DNA of 64,000 nt, from the NCBI RefSeq assembly GCF_001984155.1, contig NZ_MTQO01000053.1, positions 372,001-436,000 of the forward strand, read 5' to 3'. The stretch comes from Actinosynnema sp. ALI-1.44 (lineage in GTDB: Bacteria > Actinomycetota > Actinomycetes > Mycobacteriales > Pseudonocardiaceae). The position numbers were made by a program, and so were the translations under genes. The notes under the pieces were generated by a model. That model saw nothing but the letters and a program-made list of their open reading frames with translations, searched no databases and was not told the origin of the DNA. Positions 35,072-43,737 of the stretch are shown piece by piece (position 1 is the first letter of the stretch; every line of letters starts with the position of its first letter).

Positions 35072-36307
35072 GTGACGGAAGCACCGGGGCGAGTCACGTT
35101 CCGCGACGTGTTCGCCGTAGCTGAGTTTCGGGCGCTGTGGTTCGCCGAGATCTTCTCGATCGTCGGCGACCAGATGGCGAGGGTCGCGCTGTCGGTCCTG
35201 GTCTTCAAGCAGACGGGCTCGGCGACGCTGACCGGCTTGACCTACGCGCTGACCTTCGCCCCGTCCCTGCTCGGCGGCGTCCTGCTGACCGGCCTCGCCG
35301 ACCGGTTCTCCCGGCGGAACGTGATGATCACCGCGGACCTGATCAGGGCCGCGCTGATCCTGCTCGTCGCCGTACCGGGAATGCCCTTCTGGGCGATGTG
35401 CGTGCTGGTCGCGTCGGCGACGCTGCTCAACCCGCTGTTCAAGGCCTCCCAGTTGGCGACCCTGCCGGACATCCTCAAGGGCGACCGGTTCATCACCGGG
35501 ATGGCCATCCGCAACATCACCACCCAGGCCGGCCAGATGCTGGGCTTCTTCGGCGGCGGTGTGCTGATCTCCCAGATCGACCCGCGGATCGCACTGGTGA
35601 TCGACGCCGGCACGTTCGTGCTGTCCGCCGTGATCCTGCGCGCGGGCATGCACCAGCGTCCGCCTGCGGCCAACCCCCGGCACCGGCCGTCGTTCTTCGG
35701 CTCGATCAGCAAGGGCAGCAAGGTCGTGTTCGCCGACCCCGGCCTGCGGACGTTGCTGCTGATCACGTGGCTGATGGGGTTGCTGCCGGTCTACGAGGGC
35801 ATCGCCGCGCCCTACGCGCAGGTGTTCGGCGGTGGCGGTCTCGCCACCGGGCTGATCTTCGCGAGTGACCCTTTGGGCAGCGTTTTGGGCGCGTTCATCT
35901 ACACCCGTTGGGTTCCCGCGTCGGTCCGCCCGCGCCTGCCCGGCCTGTTGTCCCTGGCGGCGGCGGTCCCCCTGTTGCTGTGTTTCCTGCAGCCGGGGCT
36001 CGTCGTCTCGCTGGTCATTTTCGTAGTGTCGGGGGGCATAGGTACTGTGGCGTTGATGCAGGCCACAGCGTCGCTCTCGCTCAACGTGCCAGACTCGAGC
36101 CGGGCGCAGGTGATGGGCCTGTCGAACACCGGCCTGACGACCGTGCTCGGCGTCTCGCCCCTGATTGGAGGTGTCGTCACGGACATGACAACGCCGCAGA
36201 CCACGGTCGCCGCCTTCGGGACCGCCGGACTGCTCGCGGCGGTCCCGCTGGCGATCGCATGGCGCCGAAGCATCCGGAAGGACCCGGAGCGGTGGGTATC
36301 TCAGTGA
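35072..36307 (+). CDS. MFS transporter
   Basis: A 411-residue, 12-helix major facilitator. The N-half has EFRALWFAEIFSIVGDQMARVALSVLVF and GLADRFSRRNVMITADLIRA, the conserved loop 2-3 motif of drug-efflux-like MFS proteins. The GTG at 35072 has GGGG about 8 bases upstream. TTGACT at 35001 is a reasonable -35. No regulator is adjacent. Substrate unknown. Confidence 0.88.
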   Translation: MTEAPGRVTFRDVFAVAEFRALWFAEIFSIVGDQMARVALSVLVFKQTGSATLTGLTYALTFAPSLLGGVLLTGLADRFSRRNVMITADLIRAALILLVAVPGMPFWAMCVLVASATLLNPLFKASQLATLPDILKGDRFITGMAIRNITTQAGQMLGFFGGGVLISQIDPRIALVIDAGTFVLSAVILRAGMHQRPPAANPRHRPSFFGSISKGSKVVFADPGLRTLLLITWLMGLLPVYEGIAAPYAQVFGGGGLATGLIFASDPLGSVLGAFIYTRWVPASVRPRLPGLLSLAAAVPLLLCFLQPGLVVSLVIFVVSGGIGTVALMQATASLSLNVPDSSRAQVMGLSNTGLTTVLGVSPLIGGVVTDMTTPQTTVAAFGTAGLLAAVPLAIAWRRSIRKDPERWVSQ

Positions 36308-36309
36308 AA

Positions 36310-36352
36310 CCACACCCACGGAATATCGTTGCTGACGTTTCAGTGGGTGTGG
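36310..36352 (+). terminator. Stem-loop after the MFS gene
   Basis: CCACACCCAC (36310-36319) and GTGGGTGTGG (36343-36352) pair over 10 bp with a 23-base loop, 3 bases after the MFS stop. Confidence 0.5.
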
Positions 36353-36490
36353 CGGTCAGACGCGGCAGGTGGAGGCCTGGCGCGGAGACATCACTGTTCC
36401 TTGGTGCTGGCCATTAGGTGCTCACCTTTCACTTTGCTGACTACCAGAAAATACACACCTATGGCCCTTGTCGTCAGCCTGCTATCCGGT

Positions 36491-36515
36491 GGAAACTGTC
36501 TGTAAACGGGTAGTT
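36491..36515 (+). promoter_or_regulatory. Possible ECF-type promoter of the diguanylate cyclase gene
   Basis: GGAAAC (36491-36496) and GTT (36513-36515) with a 16-base spacer fit the -35 GGAAC / -10 GTT pattern of stress ECF sigma factors. The start codon is 37 bases downstream. This is pattern matching only. The remaining 36353-36490 bases contain two very short minus-strand ORFs described in findings. Confidence 0.25.
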
Positions 36516-36551
36516 CGCCTAGCGCGACAATGAGGGGTTTTGGGGGACGAG

Positions 36552-37865
36552 ATGACTACGACAGGGGAACCGGCGAGGCGACTATGGGCGCCTGTCCGTG
36601 ACTGGGCGTTGTGGGAGCGACCCCGACGCTGGGTCGTCTACACCCTCACGACCGAGGCGCTGACACTGGCGCTGGCGGTCGCCGCACTCGTGTTCGTGCC
36701 GGTCAGCGGCAAGCAGATGCTCATGTTCGGCGTGCTCGCGGTACTGGGGGTACTGCAGGCCGAGATGAGCCGCAAGATCGAGCGGGCCCGTCGTTCACTC
36801 AACGTCACGCCGCACGTCAGCATGACGTCGGTCTGGATGCTGCCCGCCATCCTGCTGCTGCCGCCCCAGTTGATCGCCGCGCTGGCTGTCACGTTCTACC
36901 TGCACCTGGGGATCCGCAGCTGGTCGGGGATCCAGCACGCGGCCGCGCACCGTACTGTGACGAACGGCACAACGGTAACCCTGACTTGTTTCGTGGCCAG
37001 TTGGGTCACCCACGCGTTCTTCGGCGCGAACCCGCTGGCGAGTGGGACCGAGGTGGCTGCGGCGGCGGTGTGCGTCGCGGGGGCGATGTACTTCCTGGTC
37101 AACACCGCGATCACCGGTGGCGGTCTGTATCTGGCCGCGCCGGAGAAGGCGAGCGTCAAGCGCATCGTCGGCACCTGGGACGACAACCTGCTCGACCTGG
37201 CCACCCTGTGCATCGGCGGCATGATGGTCATCGCATTGATCAACCAGCCGCTGATGGCGCTGATCACGTTCGTGCCGATGTTCGTGCTGCAGCGTTCGGT
37301 GCTGGCCAAGCAGCTCGAGGACCTGGCGTCCAAGGACCAGAAGACCGGCCTGCTCAACGCCACCGCGTGGCACCACCAGGGCAACCAGGAGGTCTCGCGG
37401 GCCGGCCGCACCGGCGGCGAGTTCAGCGTGCTGATGATCGACCTCGACTTCTTCAAGAAGATCAACGACACCCACGGCCACCTGGCCGGGGACGACATGC
37501 TGATCGCGCTGGCGGACATGCTCAAGCGCGAGACCAGGTCGCACGACCTCGTCGGCCGGTTCGGCGGCGAGGAGTTCGTGGTCCTGCTCGGCGGTTCGTC
37601 GGAGCTCGAGGCGGTCATCGCGGCCGAACGGCTCCGCCACCTGATCACCGAGCTCGTGGTCAGCACGCAGAACAACGAGGGCAAGCCGGTCGTGATCACC
37701 GAACGGACCGCGTCGATCGGCGTGGCCGCGTACCCCGAGGCTGGTCAGACCCTCGACGAGGTACTTGCCGCTGCGGACGCGGCGGTGTACGTGGCCAAGG
37801 AAAGCGGACGCAACAAGGTCGTCGGCGCCACAAACCGCCCGGTCGTGGTAACCACTGCGGGTTAA
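36552..37865 (+). CDS. Membrane-bound diguanylate cyclase (GGDEF)
   Basis: A 437-residue protein. Residues 20-260 contain about six membrane helices (LTLALAVAALVFVPV, MTSVWMLPAILLLPPQLIAALAV, VAAAAVCVAGAMYFLVNTAITG and others) in a MASE-like sensor. The GGDEF domain (about 275-430) has KTGLLNATAW, LMIDLDFFKKINDTHGH, and the active-site motif as GGEEF at about 338-342. RSHD lies exactly five residues before GGEEF, the RxxD inhibitory site, so product feedback is expected. It should make cyclic di-GMP at the membrane. No EAL domain follows. The ATG at 36552 has GGGGG upstream. Confidence 0.92.
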   Translation: MTTTGEPARRLWAPVRDWALWERPRRWVVYTLTTEALTLALAVAALVFVPVSGKQMLMFGVLAVLGVLQAEMSRKIERARRSLNVTPHVSMTSVWMLPAILLLPPQLIAALAVTFYLHLGIRSWSGIQHAAAHRTVTNGTTVTLTCFVASWVTHAFFGANPLASGTEVAAAAVCVAGAMYFLVNTAITGGGLYLAAPEKASVKRIVGTWDDNLLDLATLCIGGMMVIALINQPLMALITFVPMFVLQRSVLAKQLEDLASKDQKTGLLNATAWHHQGNQEVSRAGRTGGEFSVLMIDLDFFKKINDTHGHLAGDDMLIALADMLKRETRSHDLVGRFGGEEFVVLLGGSSELEAVIAAERLRHLITELVVSTQNNEGKPVVITERTASIGVAAYPEAGQTLDEVLAAADAAVYVAKESGRNKVVGATNRPVVVTTAG

Positions 37866-37890
37866 CCCTCGCCGGTGATTGTCAGCTCAC

Positions 37891-37937
37891 AGTAACCGCC
37901 GTCGCATTCAGTGCCACGGCGGTTACTTTTTGTTTTT
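37891..37937 (+). terminator. Intrinsic terminator with T-tract
   Basis: AGTAACCGCCGT and ACGGCGGTTACT (37891-37902, 37916-37927) form a perfect 12-bp stem with a 13-base loop, followed by TTTTTGTTTTT. It is the most canonical terminator in the window and ends the diguanylate cyclase transcript. Confidence 0.92.
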
Positions 37938-38086
37938 ACCGTTCGAGGGTGATTGACATACCATTGGTCATCATTCCGCCGAAGTTGCTTCTTTCCACCT
38001 GAGATCTTGGTGACAATTCACTTCGGCTGGCTGGCGAACAAAATCCCCGCTGTGACACGTCGCGCAGGCGCGATCACCGGTAGTCG

Positions 38087-38602
38087 ATGATGGCCGTCGT
38101 GCTCTCCCAGATTCGGCGGATCGACGGCCACACCGACGTGTGGACCGTCTTCCGCGATCCGTCCGCACTTCGTCAAGTCGTGGCCGCGCTGGCCGAGCCG
38201 TACCAGGGGGTCGGTGTGACGACCGTCGCGGGCATCGAGTCGCGCGGCTTCCTGCTCGGCGGTGCGGTCGCCGTCGCGATGGGCGTCGGCTTCACGGCGA
38301 TCAGGAAACGGGGTGCGCTCTTCCCCGGGCCGAAGGTGCGACACGTGACCGCCGCGGACTACCGGGGCAACGAGACCGAACTCCTCCTGCAGCGCGACTC
38401 GCTCGGGCCGGGCGACCGGGTGTTGCTCGTCGACGACTGGATCGAGACCGGCAGCCAGGCCGCGGCCGCCCAGTCGATGATCGCCGAATGCGGGGCGACC
38501 ATGGTGGGCATCGCCACGATCATCGACGGCCTGACCGACGAGCGCCGCGCCGCCCTGCCGCCCGTTCACCGGCTCATGCGGCAGGACGACCTGCCGCATT
38601 AG
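38087..38602 (+). CDS. Phosphoribosyltransferase (APRT-like)
   Basis: A 171-residue type-I phosphoribosyltransferase with the PRPP motif VLLVDDWIETGSQA (about 119-132) and the upstream TTVAGIESRGFLLGGAVA stretch typical of adenine phosphoribosyltransferases. It lacks the rest of a canonical apt context and could act on another purine or regulate nucleotide pools. Two ATGs (38087, 38090) are adjacent. Its stop overlaps the convergent DUF11 gene by 4 bp. Confidence 0.85.
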   Translation: MMAVVLSQIRRIDGHTDVWTVFRDPSALRQVVAALAEPYQGVGVTTVAGIESRGFLLGGAVAVAMGVGFTAIRKRGALFPGPKVRHVTAADYRGNETELLLQRDSLGPGDRVLLVDDWIETGSQAAAAQSMIAECGATMVGIATIIDGLTDERRAALPPVHRLMRQDDLPH

Positions 38603-40833
38603 TGCTGGACGTCCACGAACCCCACGCCCACACCGCTCACAAGCGGTCCAACGGACGCTCTACCCGTGACTGTGGCCACGGTGGTGACATCGTCCGCAGG
38701 CGCGGTCATCGTGCACGTGTAGTCGACTTGGTCCTTGAGCTCCCCGAGCGTCCGGGCACAGTCGGGCGCGACGGCGTCCGTGACCGTGACTTCGGTCAGC
38801 GGAACGTCGCCGGTGTTGCGGACGCTGACGGCGAACGTCACCGTGTCCCCCGGCTTGTACGGGCCCGCAGTGGTCAACGCGATCGAGACACCCGGGTGGA
38901 TGACCGTGTAGGAGGCGTCGTCGGCCGCAGTCACCGTGCGCGTGGTGATATCCGTGCCGGTCACGGTTGCCTTGGTTGTGGTGCTTGATGCCCCAGCGAC
39001 CTGCGTACACGTATAGGTCTGGGCATCTCCCGCACCGAGCTCGCCGACCTGCTTGCCACAGCCGGGAAGGTCATCGGCCACGGCGACCGCGGACAGCTGC
39101 GTGTCACCGGTGTTCTTCACCGTGATCTTGAACGTGACTGTGTCGCCCTGCCGCACCACGCTCGGCGTGACGTCCTTGGTGACCTGGATGTTCGGGTGGA
39201 TCACCTTGACCGGCGCCTGAGCCGTGGCGGCGACACGCTTGCCGAGCCGGTCGGCCGCGCTGACCTCGGCCACGTTCACGTTGTCCGGCACAGGTGCCGT
39301 CGCGGTGCAGGTGTACGTCGTGGGTTCGGTGAGCTTCCGGGTGCAGTCCGGGGTCTTGGCGTCGACGACCTCGATCCCGGCGAGTGGCGTGTCACCCGCG
39401 TTGTCGACCTTGATGGTGAAGGTGACGGTGTCGCCGTCCCTGTACGCGGGCTTGTCGGCCTGCTTGGTGAGTTGGACCGCCGGGTTGAGCACTTCGACCG
39501 GTACGGACGCGCCACCGTCCACCTCACCGATCGAGGTGGACGCTGTGACCGCGACGGTGTGGGTGAAGTCGTCGGACGGCGCGGTGAGCTGACACGTCAC
39601 AGCCTGGGACTGGCCCGGCTCCAACGCCGCGATCTTCGCGCAGTCACCCGGCGCGTCCCGGCCCGGCTTCGTCGTCTGGACCACCCGAACGTCACGGACC
39701 GGCACGCCACCGGAGTTCGTCACCGTGCTCGTGAACGTGACCTGGTCGCCGGGGTGCACCGCGGGTTTGTCCGAGGTCACCGACACCTGGAGCGCCGGGA
39801 CCGCGACGGACACCACGACGCCCTGCGCCAGGTAGCTGTCACCAGTGGTGGTGAAACCGAGGTCCAGCGTGGTCGCGCCCACGTCGACCGGGACGTCGAG
39901 GGTCCGTGCGTCCACGCTGAAGTTGTTCGAGTCGCCTTCGGCCTGGGAGACAAAGAAGTTGTCGGTCCGGCCGGTGCCGTTCACCAGGAACCGGTCGCCG
40001 CCGATGCCCCAGTCGCCCTCGTACGCGGTCAGGCCGATCCTGGTCGACGCGGTGGCGGCGCGGAAACCGTTGACCCGCAACGTAGTTGTCTCGTCACCGG
40101 GGTTCTGCCGGACATGCCCGTCGAACACCATCACATGGCGTTTGCCCGCGCCCGGATGGCTGTACACGAGGGTGATCGACCAGCCGCCCACGCAGCCGAA
40201 ACCCTTGGGGGTCCACACGTTCGCGACTGTCACAACAGTCGCGCCGGTCGTGAACGCGGCCGTCACGTCGGCGGAAGCGGTGTAGAGCTGACTCGACCCC
40301 CGGAACGTCCCCGGCGGGTCGGTCCGGAACGTCGCGGGCGCCACCTCGGTCGTCTTGGCCCCGACGGTGAGCTTGACCGACCGGTTCGGGGCCCCGTCCG
40401 GCAGGACCGCGGGCACCTGGGACTCACGGGACTGGCACATCCGCACGGTCGAGTCCGCGAACACACCGGTGTTCCCGCCCCAGCTCAGCCGGGCGTACTC
40501 CACTTTCGACCAAGCGGGCAGCTCCGGCGTCGCCGTGCTGGAGTTGAACGTGGCCGGGTCGCTGTCCACGTCCGACCACTGCATGAAGAAGTTGTCGTTC
40601 ACCCGGTTGTTGCCGCGGTTGGCCGCGTCGGCACAGGCCTGCGGCGAGTTGCCGTCACCCGTCGCCGGTGCGTTGTCCGCAGCCACCGGACAACGCACAG
40701 AACTGTTGCCAACAACAAGAAAATCGCCGTTGAGGATCTTCGTGTACGTCGGCGAGAACGGCTGAAACTCAGCGGCGCGCGCACCGGCTGTCAAGCCTGC
40801 CAACAACATCAGCCCGACCAGCACAAGGCGCAT
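38599..40833 (-). CDS. Secreted multi-domain DUF11 repeat protein
   Basis: A 744-residue exported protein. The signal peptide is MRLVLVGLMLLAGLTAGARA with cleavage near ARAAEF. Residues 25-345 are a domain also seen in other actinobacterial DUF11 proteins (SWGGNTGVFADSTVRMC, KRHVMVFDGHVRQNP). Four DUF11-type Ig-like repeats of about 95 residues follow, each opening with a KPAVHPGDQVTFT-like segment and each holding one Cys pair (DC...TC). There is no LPXTG signal or C-terminal membrane helix, so it is released or held non-covalently. Its start lies 54 bases from the dcd stop on the same strand. Confidence 0.85.
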   Translation of the reverse strand: MRLVLVGLMLLAGLTAGARAAEFQPFSPTYTKILNGDFLVVGNSSVRCPVAADNAPATGDGNSPQACADAANRGNNRVNDNFFMQWSDVDSDPATFNSSTATPELPAWSKVEYARLSWGGNTGVFADSTVRMCQSRESQVPAVLPDGAPNRSVKLTVGAKTTEVAPATFRTDPPGTFRGSSQLYTASADVTAAFTTGATVVTVANVWTPKGFGCVGGWSITLVYSHPGAGKRHVMVFDGHVRQNPGDETTTLRVNGFRAATASTRIGLTAYEGDWGIGGDRFLVNGTGRTDNFFVSQAEGDSNNFSVDARTLDVPVDVGATTLDLGFTTTGDSYLAQGVVVSVAVPALQVSVTSDKPAVHPGDQVTFTSTVTNSGGVPVRDVRVVQTTKPGRDAPGDCAKIAALEPGQSQAVTCQLTAPSDDFTHTVAVTASTSIGEVDGGASVPVEVLNPAVQLTKQADKPAYRDGDTVTFTIKVDNAGDTPLAGIEVVDAKTPDCTRKLTEPTTYTCTATAPVPDNVNVAEVSAADRLGKRVAATAQAPVKVIHPNIQVTKDVTPSVVRQGDTVTFKITVKNTGDTQLSAVAVADDLPGCGKQVGELGAGDAQTYTCTQVAGASSTTTKATVTGTDITTRTVTAADDASYTVIHPGVSIALTTAGPYKPGDTVTFAVSVRNTGDVPLTEVTVTDAVAPDCARTLGELKDQVDYTCTMTAPADDVTTVATVTGRASVGPLVSGVGVGFVDVQH

Positions 40834-40886
40834 ACCAGCCGAGTTTGTCAGCGAACGCCGTCACGGACACCACCTCAGCCACTACT

Positions 40887-41480
40887 TCACCCGCTTGTGT
40901 CCCGCCTTGTATCCACCCGGTGGAAGTTCAGGTAAGCCCTTGACGGCGTCGGCCCCCGCTGACCCTGGTAACGAGACCCGGCCTTCTTCGACCCGTACGG
41001 GAACTCGGCGGCACTGGACAGCCGGAACAGGCAGAGCTGCCCGATCTTCATACCCGGCCACAACGTGATCGGCAGATTGGCGACGTTGGACAGCTCAAGC
41101 GTGATGTGCCCGGAGAACCCGGGGTCGATGAAGCCCGCGGTGGAATGAGTCAGCAGCCCGAGACGGCCGAGGGACGACTTGCCCTCGAGACGCCCGGCGA
41201 GATCGTCGGGCAACGTGACCAACTCGTAGGTCGACCCCAGCACGAACTCGCCGGGATGCAGCACGAACGGGTCGTCGCCCTCCTGCTCGACCAGTGACGT
41301 CAGCTCATCCTGCTGCTGCGCCGGGTCGATGTGCGTGTACTTGGTGTTGACGAACACCCGGAAGAACCGGTCAAGACGCACATCGATGCTCGAAGGCTGC
41401 AACATCGCCGGGTCGTAGGGCTCGACGCCCAGCCGTCCCGACTCCAGCTCCTTGGTCAGATCACGATCACTCAGCAGCAC
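40887..41480 (-). CDS. dcd: dCTP deaminase, bifunctional dUTP-forming/hydrolysing type
   Basis: A 197-residue trimeric deaminase. The core [30 protein letters not shown] (101-130) includes Ser103, Arg106 and the catalytic Glu129. This core is nearly identical to the bifunctional DCD-DUT of M. tuberculosis, so conversion of dCTP directly to dUMP is likely. The C-terminus [15 protein letters not shown] closes over the active site. A conserved housekeeping gene of dTTP supply. Confidence 0.95.
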   Translation of the reverse strand: MLLSDRDLTKELESGRLGVEPYDPAMLQPSSIDVRLDRFFRVFVNTKYTHIDPAQQQDELTSLVEQEGDDPFVLHPGEFVLGSTYELVTLPDDLAGRLEGKSSLGRLGLLTHSTAGFIDPGFSGHITLELSNVANLPITLWPGMKIGQLCLFRLSSAAEFPYGSKKAGSRYQGQRGPTPSRAYLNFHRVDTRRDTSG

Positions 41481-41536
41481 GCCAACACCCTAGCTGCGCC
41501 CCGCAGCCGATGTTGTGTATGCTCGGTCAGGCGTTC

Positions 41537-41607
41537 GCGGATGTAGTTCAATGGTAGAACATCAGCTTCCCAAGCTGAATACGCGGGTTCGATTCCCGTC
41601 ATCCGCT
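41537..41607 (+). tRNA. tRNA-Gly (anticodon CCC)
   Basis: A 71-nt tRNA. The acceptor arm GCGGATG pairs with CATCCGC, the D arm has GTTCAATGGTAGAAC, the anticodon stem is TCAGC/GCTGA around loop TTCCCAA (anticodon CCC), and the T arm is GCGGG-TTCGATT-CCCGT. CCA is not encoded. TATGCT at 41518-41523 is a likely -10 element. Confidence 0.97.
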
Positions 41608-41629
41608 CAACTCAGGTTTTAGCAGGTCA

Positions 41630-41673
41630 GAAGGGCTGTCTCCCCGGAGCGGGAGGCGGCCCTTCCGGCTTTT
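41630..41673 (+). terminator. Nested-stem terminator after tRNA-Gly
   Basis: Outer arms GAAGGGC/GCCCTTC (41630-41636, 41659-41665) enclose inner arms CTCCC/GGGAG (41640-41644, 41651-41655). TTTT follows at 41670-41673. Confidence 0.8.
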
Positions 41674-41747
41674 CGGGATCTCTTCGCGTCTGCGGGCAAC
41701 CGCTGGGACGGGTGCGTCCGTACTAAGCGGCGACCGAGGAGGGACCG

Positions 41748-42239
41748 TTGGATCGTGATCGTGACTTCGGTGAGTACGTGGACGCGCGTGCTCTCCTGAT
41801 GCGACGCACGGCGTACCTGTTGTGCGGGGATTGGCATCGGGCGGAAGACATCGTGCAGACGAGCTTGGCCAAGCTCTATGTGGTCTGGCCGCGGGTTCGG
41901 CGTGCTGACACTGTCGACGCGTATGTCAGGAAGGTGCTGGTTCGGGCCGCCATTGACGAGGGGCGGCGTGGCTTCTTCCGGCGGGAACGTGCTGTTGCCG
42001 ATGTGCCGGACACGTCTGTGTCGGCTTCCGCTCCGGATTTCGATGTTCGGCGGGCGTTGGCCGCGTTGCCCGTCGGGCAGCGCACGATCCTGGTTCTGCG
42101 GTTCTGGGAGGACCTCAGTGTGACCGAGGTCGCCCGGCTCGTCGGTCGGACCGAAGGCACCGTGAAGAGCCAGACGGCGAAGGGCCTTGCCTCGCTGCGC
42201 GACCTTCTCGGGAACCCGAAACTCGAGGAACGGCGATGA
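41748..42239 (+). CDS. SigE-type (SigE50) ECF RNA polymerase sigma factor
   Basis: A 163-residue ECF sigma factor. Region 2 has RTAYLLCGDWHRAEDIVQTSLAKLYVVWPRV and region 4 has LPVGQRTILVLRFWEDLSVTEVARLVGRTEGTVKSQTAKGLASLRDLL. The TTG start follows GAGGAGGG. It overlaps the next gene, a single-pass membrane protein, by 4 bases (ATGA), which points to a sigma/anti-sigma-like pair. Target promoters are unknown. Confidence 0.92.
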   Translation: MDRDRDFGEYVDARALLMRRTAYLLCGDWHRAEDIVQTSLAKLYVVWPRVRRADTVDAYVRKVLVRAAIDEGRRGFFRRERAVADVPDTSVSASAPDFDVRRALAALPVGQRTILVLRFWEDLSVTEVARLVGRTEGTVKSQTAKGLASLRDLLGNPKLEERR

Positions 42240-43021
42240 ACGACATCAAACAGACTTTGGCCACGGCGTTCGACGCCGAACCGCCCGTCCGCGTCGACCG
42301 CGACGAGGTGATCAGGAGCGGCCGTCGCCGCCTGTTGCGCAGGCGTGCCGTCACCGCGGGTGGGACCGCGCTCGCCGCGGGCGCTGTCCTGCTGAGCTCC
42401 ACCTTCTTCCTCGGCCGGGGTGAGCCGGAGCAGTTGCAGGTGGCCGCCCCGCCCAAGCCCCCGGGAGCGGCGACCACGACTTCGAAACCGGCGAAGCCGC
42501 CCACGGCCGTCGAGCAGCGCCTCACCAACGCGCTGGCGGCGAGTCGCATCGTGCCGACGGACCTCACGTTGCGCCCGGTTCCTGACTGGCCGTCGGCGCC
42601 ACTGACGTTCAAGCTGAGTCGTGACCGCTACGAAGCCGCCACCGACGTCGTCGACAAGCAAGGCAACGAAGGCACCATGTTCGTCATGGTCCAAATGCAC
42701 GACCCTTCCGCGCCACCCACGGGACCCGGCTCCCGCGATGTGCGACCGTCCTGTGCCGCGCCCAACACCTGTGTGCAACGTGATTTCGGCGGTCGCTCGG
42801 TCCAGCTCACCACTGTCCCCTTTGGCACTGCGGGCGAGGTCATCCTCATGGCGGACACGAAACTGCCCGACGGCACAAGCGTTTACGCCTCGACCTCCAA
42901 CGCTTCCAGCAAGGCTGTCGGCGAGCACGGCAAGTCCACCACTCCGCCGACCACGCCACACCACCTGCTCACCCTCGACCAGTTGGGGCAGATCGTCGGT
43001 CTCGCCGACATGAAGCTCTGA
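42236..43021 (+). CDS. Membrane protein partner of the sigma factor (putative anti-sigma-like)
   Basis: A 261-residue single-pass membrane protein. The cytoplasmic N-terminus (MNDIKQTLATAFDAEPPVRVDRDEVIRSGRRRLLRRR) is followed by one helix (VTAGGTALAAGAVLLSSTFFL, about 38-60), a Pro/Thr-rich linker and an extracellular domain with one Cys pair (RPSCAAPNTC). There is no zinc-binding HxxxCxxC motif, so it is not a ZAS anti-sigma factor. Coupled translation with the sigma gene is the main reason to propose it controls that factor. Confidence 0.75.
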   Translation: MNDIKQTLATAFDAEPPVRVDRDEVIRSGRRRLLRRRAVTAGGTALAAGAVLLSSTFFLGRGEPEQLQVAAPPKPPGAATTTSKPAKPPTAVEQRLTNALAASRIVPTDLTLRPVPDWPSAPLTFKLSRDRYEAATDVVDKQGNEGTMFVMVQMHDPSAPPTGPGSRDVRPSCAAPNTCVQRDFGGRSVQLTTVPFGTAGEVILMADTKLPDGTSVYASTSNASSKAVGEHGKSTTPPTTPHHLLTLDQLGQIVGLADMKL

Positions 43022-43040
43022 CCGACGTGCCCAGCCCGGA

Positions 43041-43727
43041 CTACCTGCGGGCACCGACGATCACGGCCGCGTCCCGGACGTGCCGGCTGAAGATCTCCGG
43101 GTGCGTCATCGGCAGGTAGTGGCCGGTCCCGGGAATCACGACCAGGCGGCCGTCCTGGGCGGCGGCGAGGAACTTGCGTTCGTGGTAGCGGAGATGGTCG
43201 TGGCCGCCGTTGATGAACCACGTGGGGCCGGGGTACTGGGCCACCGCACGCAACGGGTCGAACGAGCGCAAAGCGGTTACGACGGACGGGATCGCGGGTG
43301 TCGCGATGGGACCGGCGCCCAGGGCCGCGACGACGTCCGGCGGCAGAGTGGCACGGAACATCCGACGGCTGAAGCGTTCCCCACCGTCGGGCAAGCGAGT
43401 CAGAACACTGTGCATCGCAAGGAAAGGCGCCGTGGCGAAGCGGTCGGGCACAGTGGTCGAGCCCGCGACGACCAGACCGGCCACACGGGACGGGTGGGTC
43501 GCGGCGGTCGCCATGGAGACGTAACCGCCCAGGGAGTGGCCGACTACCAACGCGCGCCCGCCCAGTGCGTCGATCGCATCGGCGACCACCGCGACGGCGG
43601 CGTCCATCGTGAACGCGTCGCTGAGGCGGGCACCGTGGCCGGGTAAGTCCACCCGGTGCCCGAACTCGTACGAGATCCAGGCGCCCGCGTGGCAGCGAAT
43701 GCCGTGGACCAGAACTACTGGGACCAT
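43041..43727 (-). CDS. Alpha/beta hydrolase
   Basis: A 228-residue alpha/beta hydrolase with the nucleophile elbow GHSLGG, an oxyanion HG near the start (VLVHGIRCHAGAW), an Asp in WFINGGHDHLRY and the catalytic His in IPGTGHYLPMTHPE. It is slightly short because the strand before the HG is trimmed. Substrate unknown. It ends 20 bases from the convergent sigma operon and starts 11 bases after the CoxG-like gene, so it may be part of the molybdenum hydroxylase-linked transcript. Confidence 0.85.
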   Translation of the reverse strand: MVPVVLVHGIRCHAGAWISYEFGHRVDLPGHGARLSDAFTMDAAVAVVADAIDALGGRALVVGHSLGGYVSMATAATHPSRVAGLVVAGSTTVPDRFATAPFLAMHSVLTRLPDGGERFSRRMFRATLPPDVVAALGAGPIATPAIPSVVTALRSFDPLRAVAQYPGPTWFINGGHDHLRYHERKFLAAAQDGRLVVIPGTGHYLPMTHPEIFSRHVRDAAVIVGARR

Positions 43728-43737
43728 AGTCCCGATA

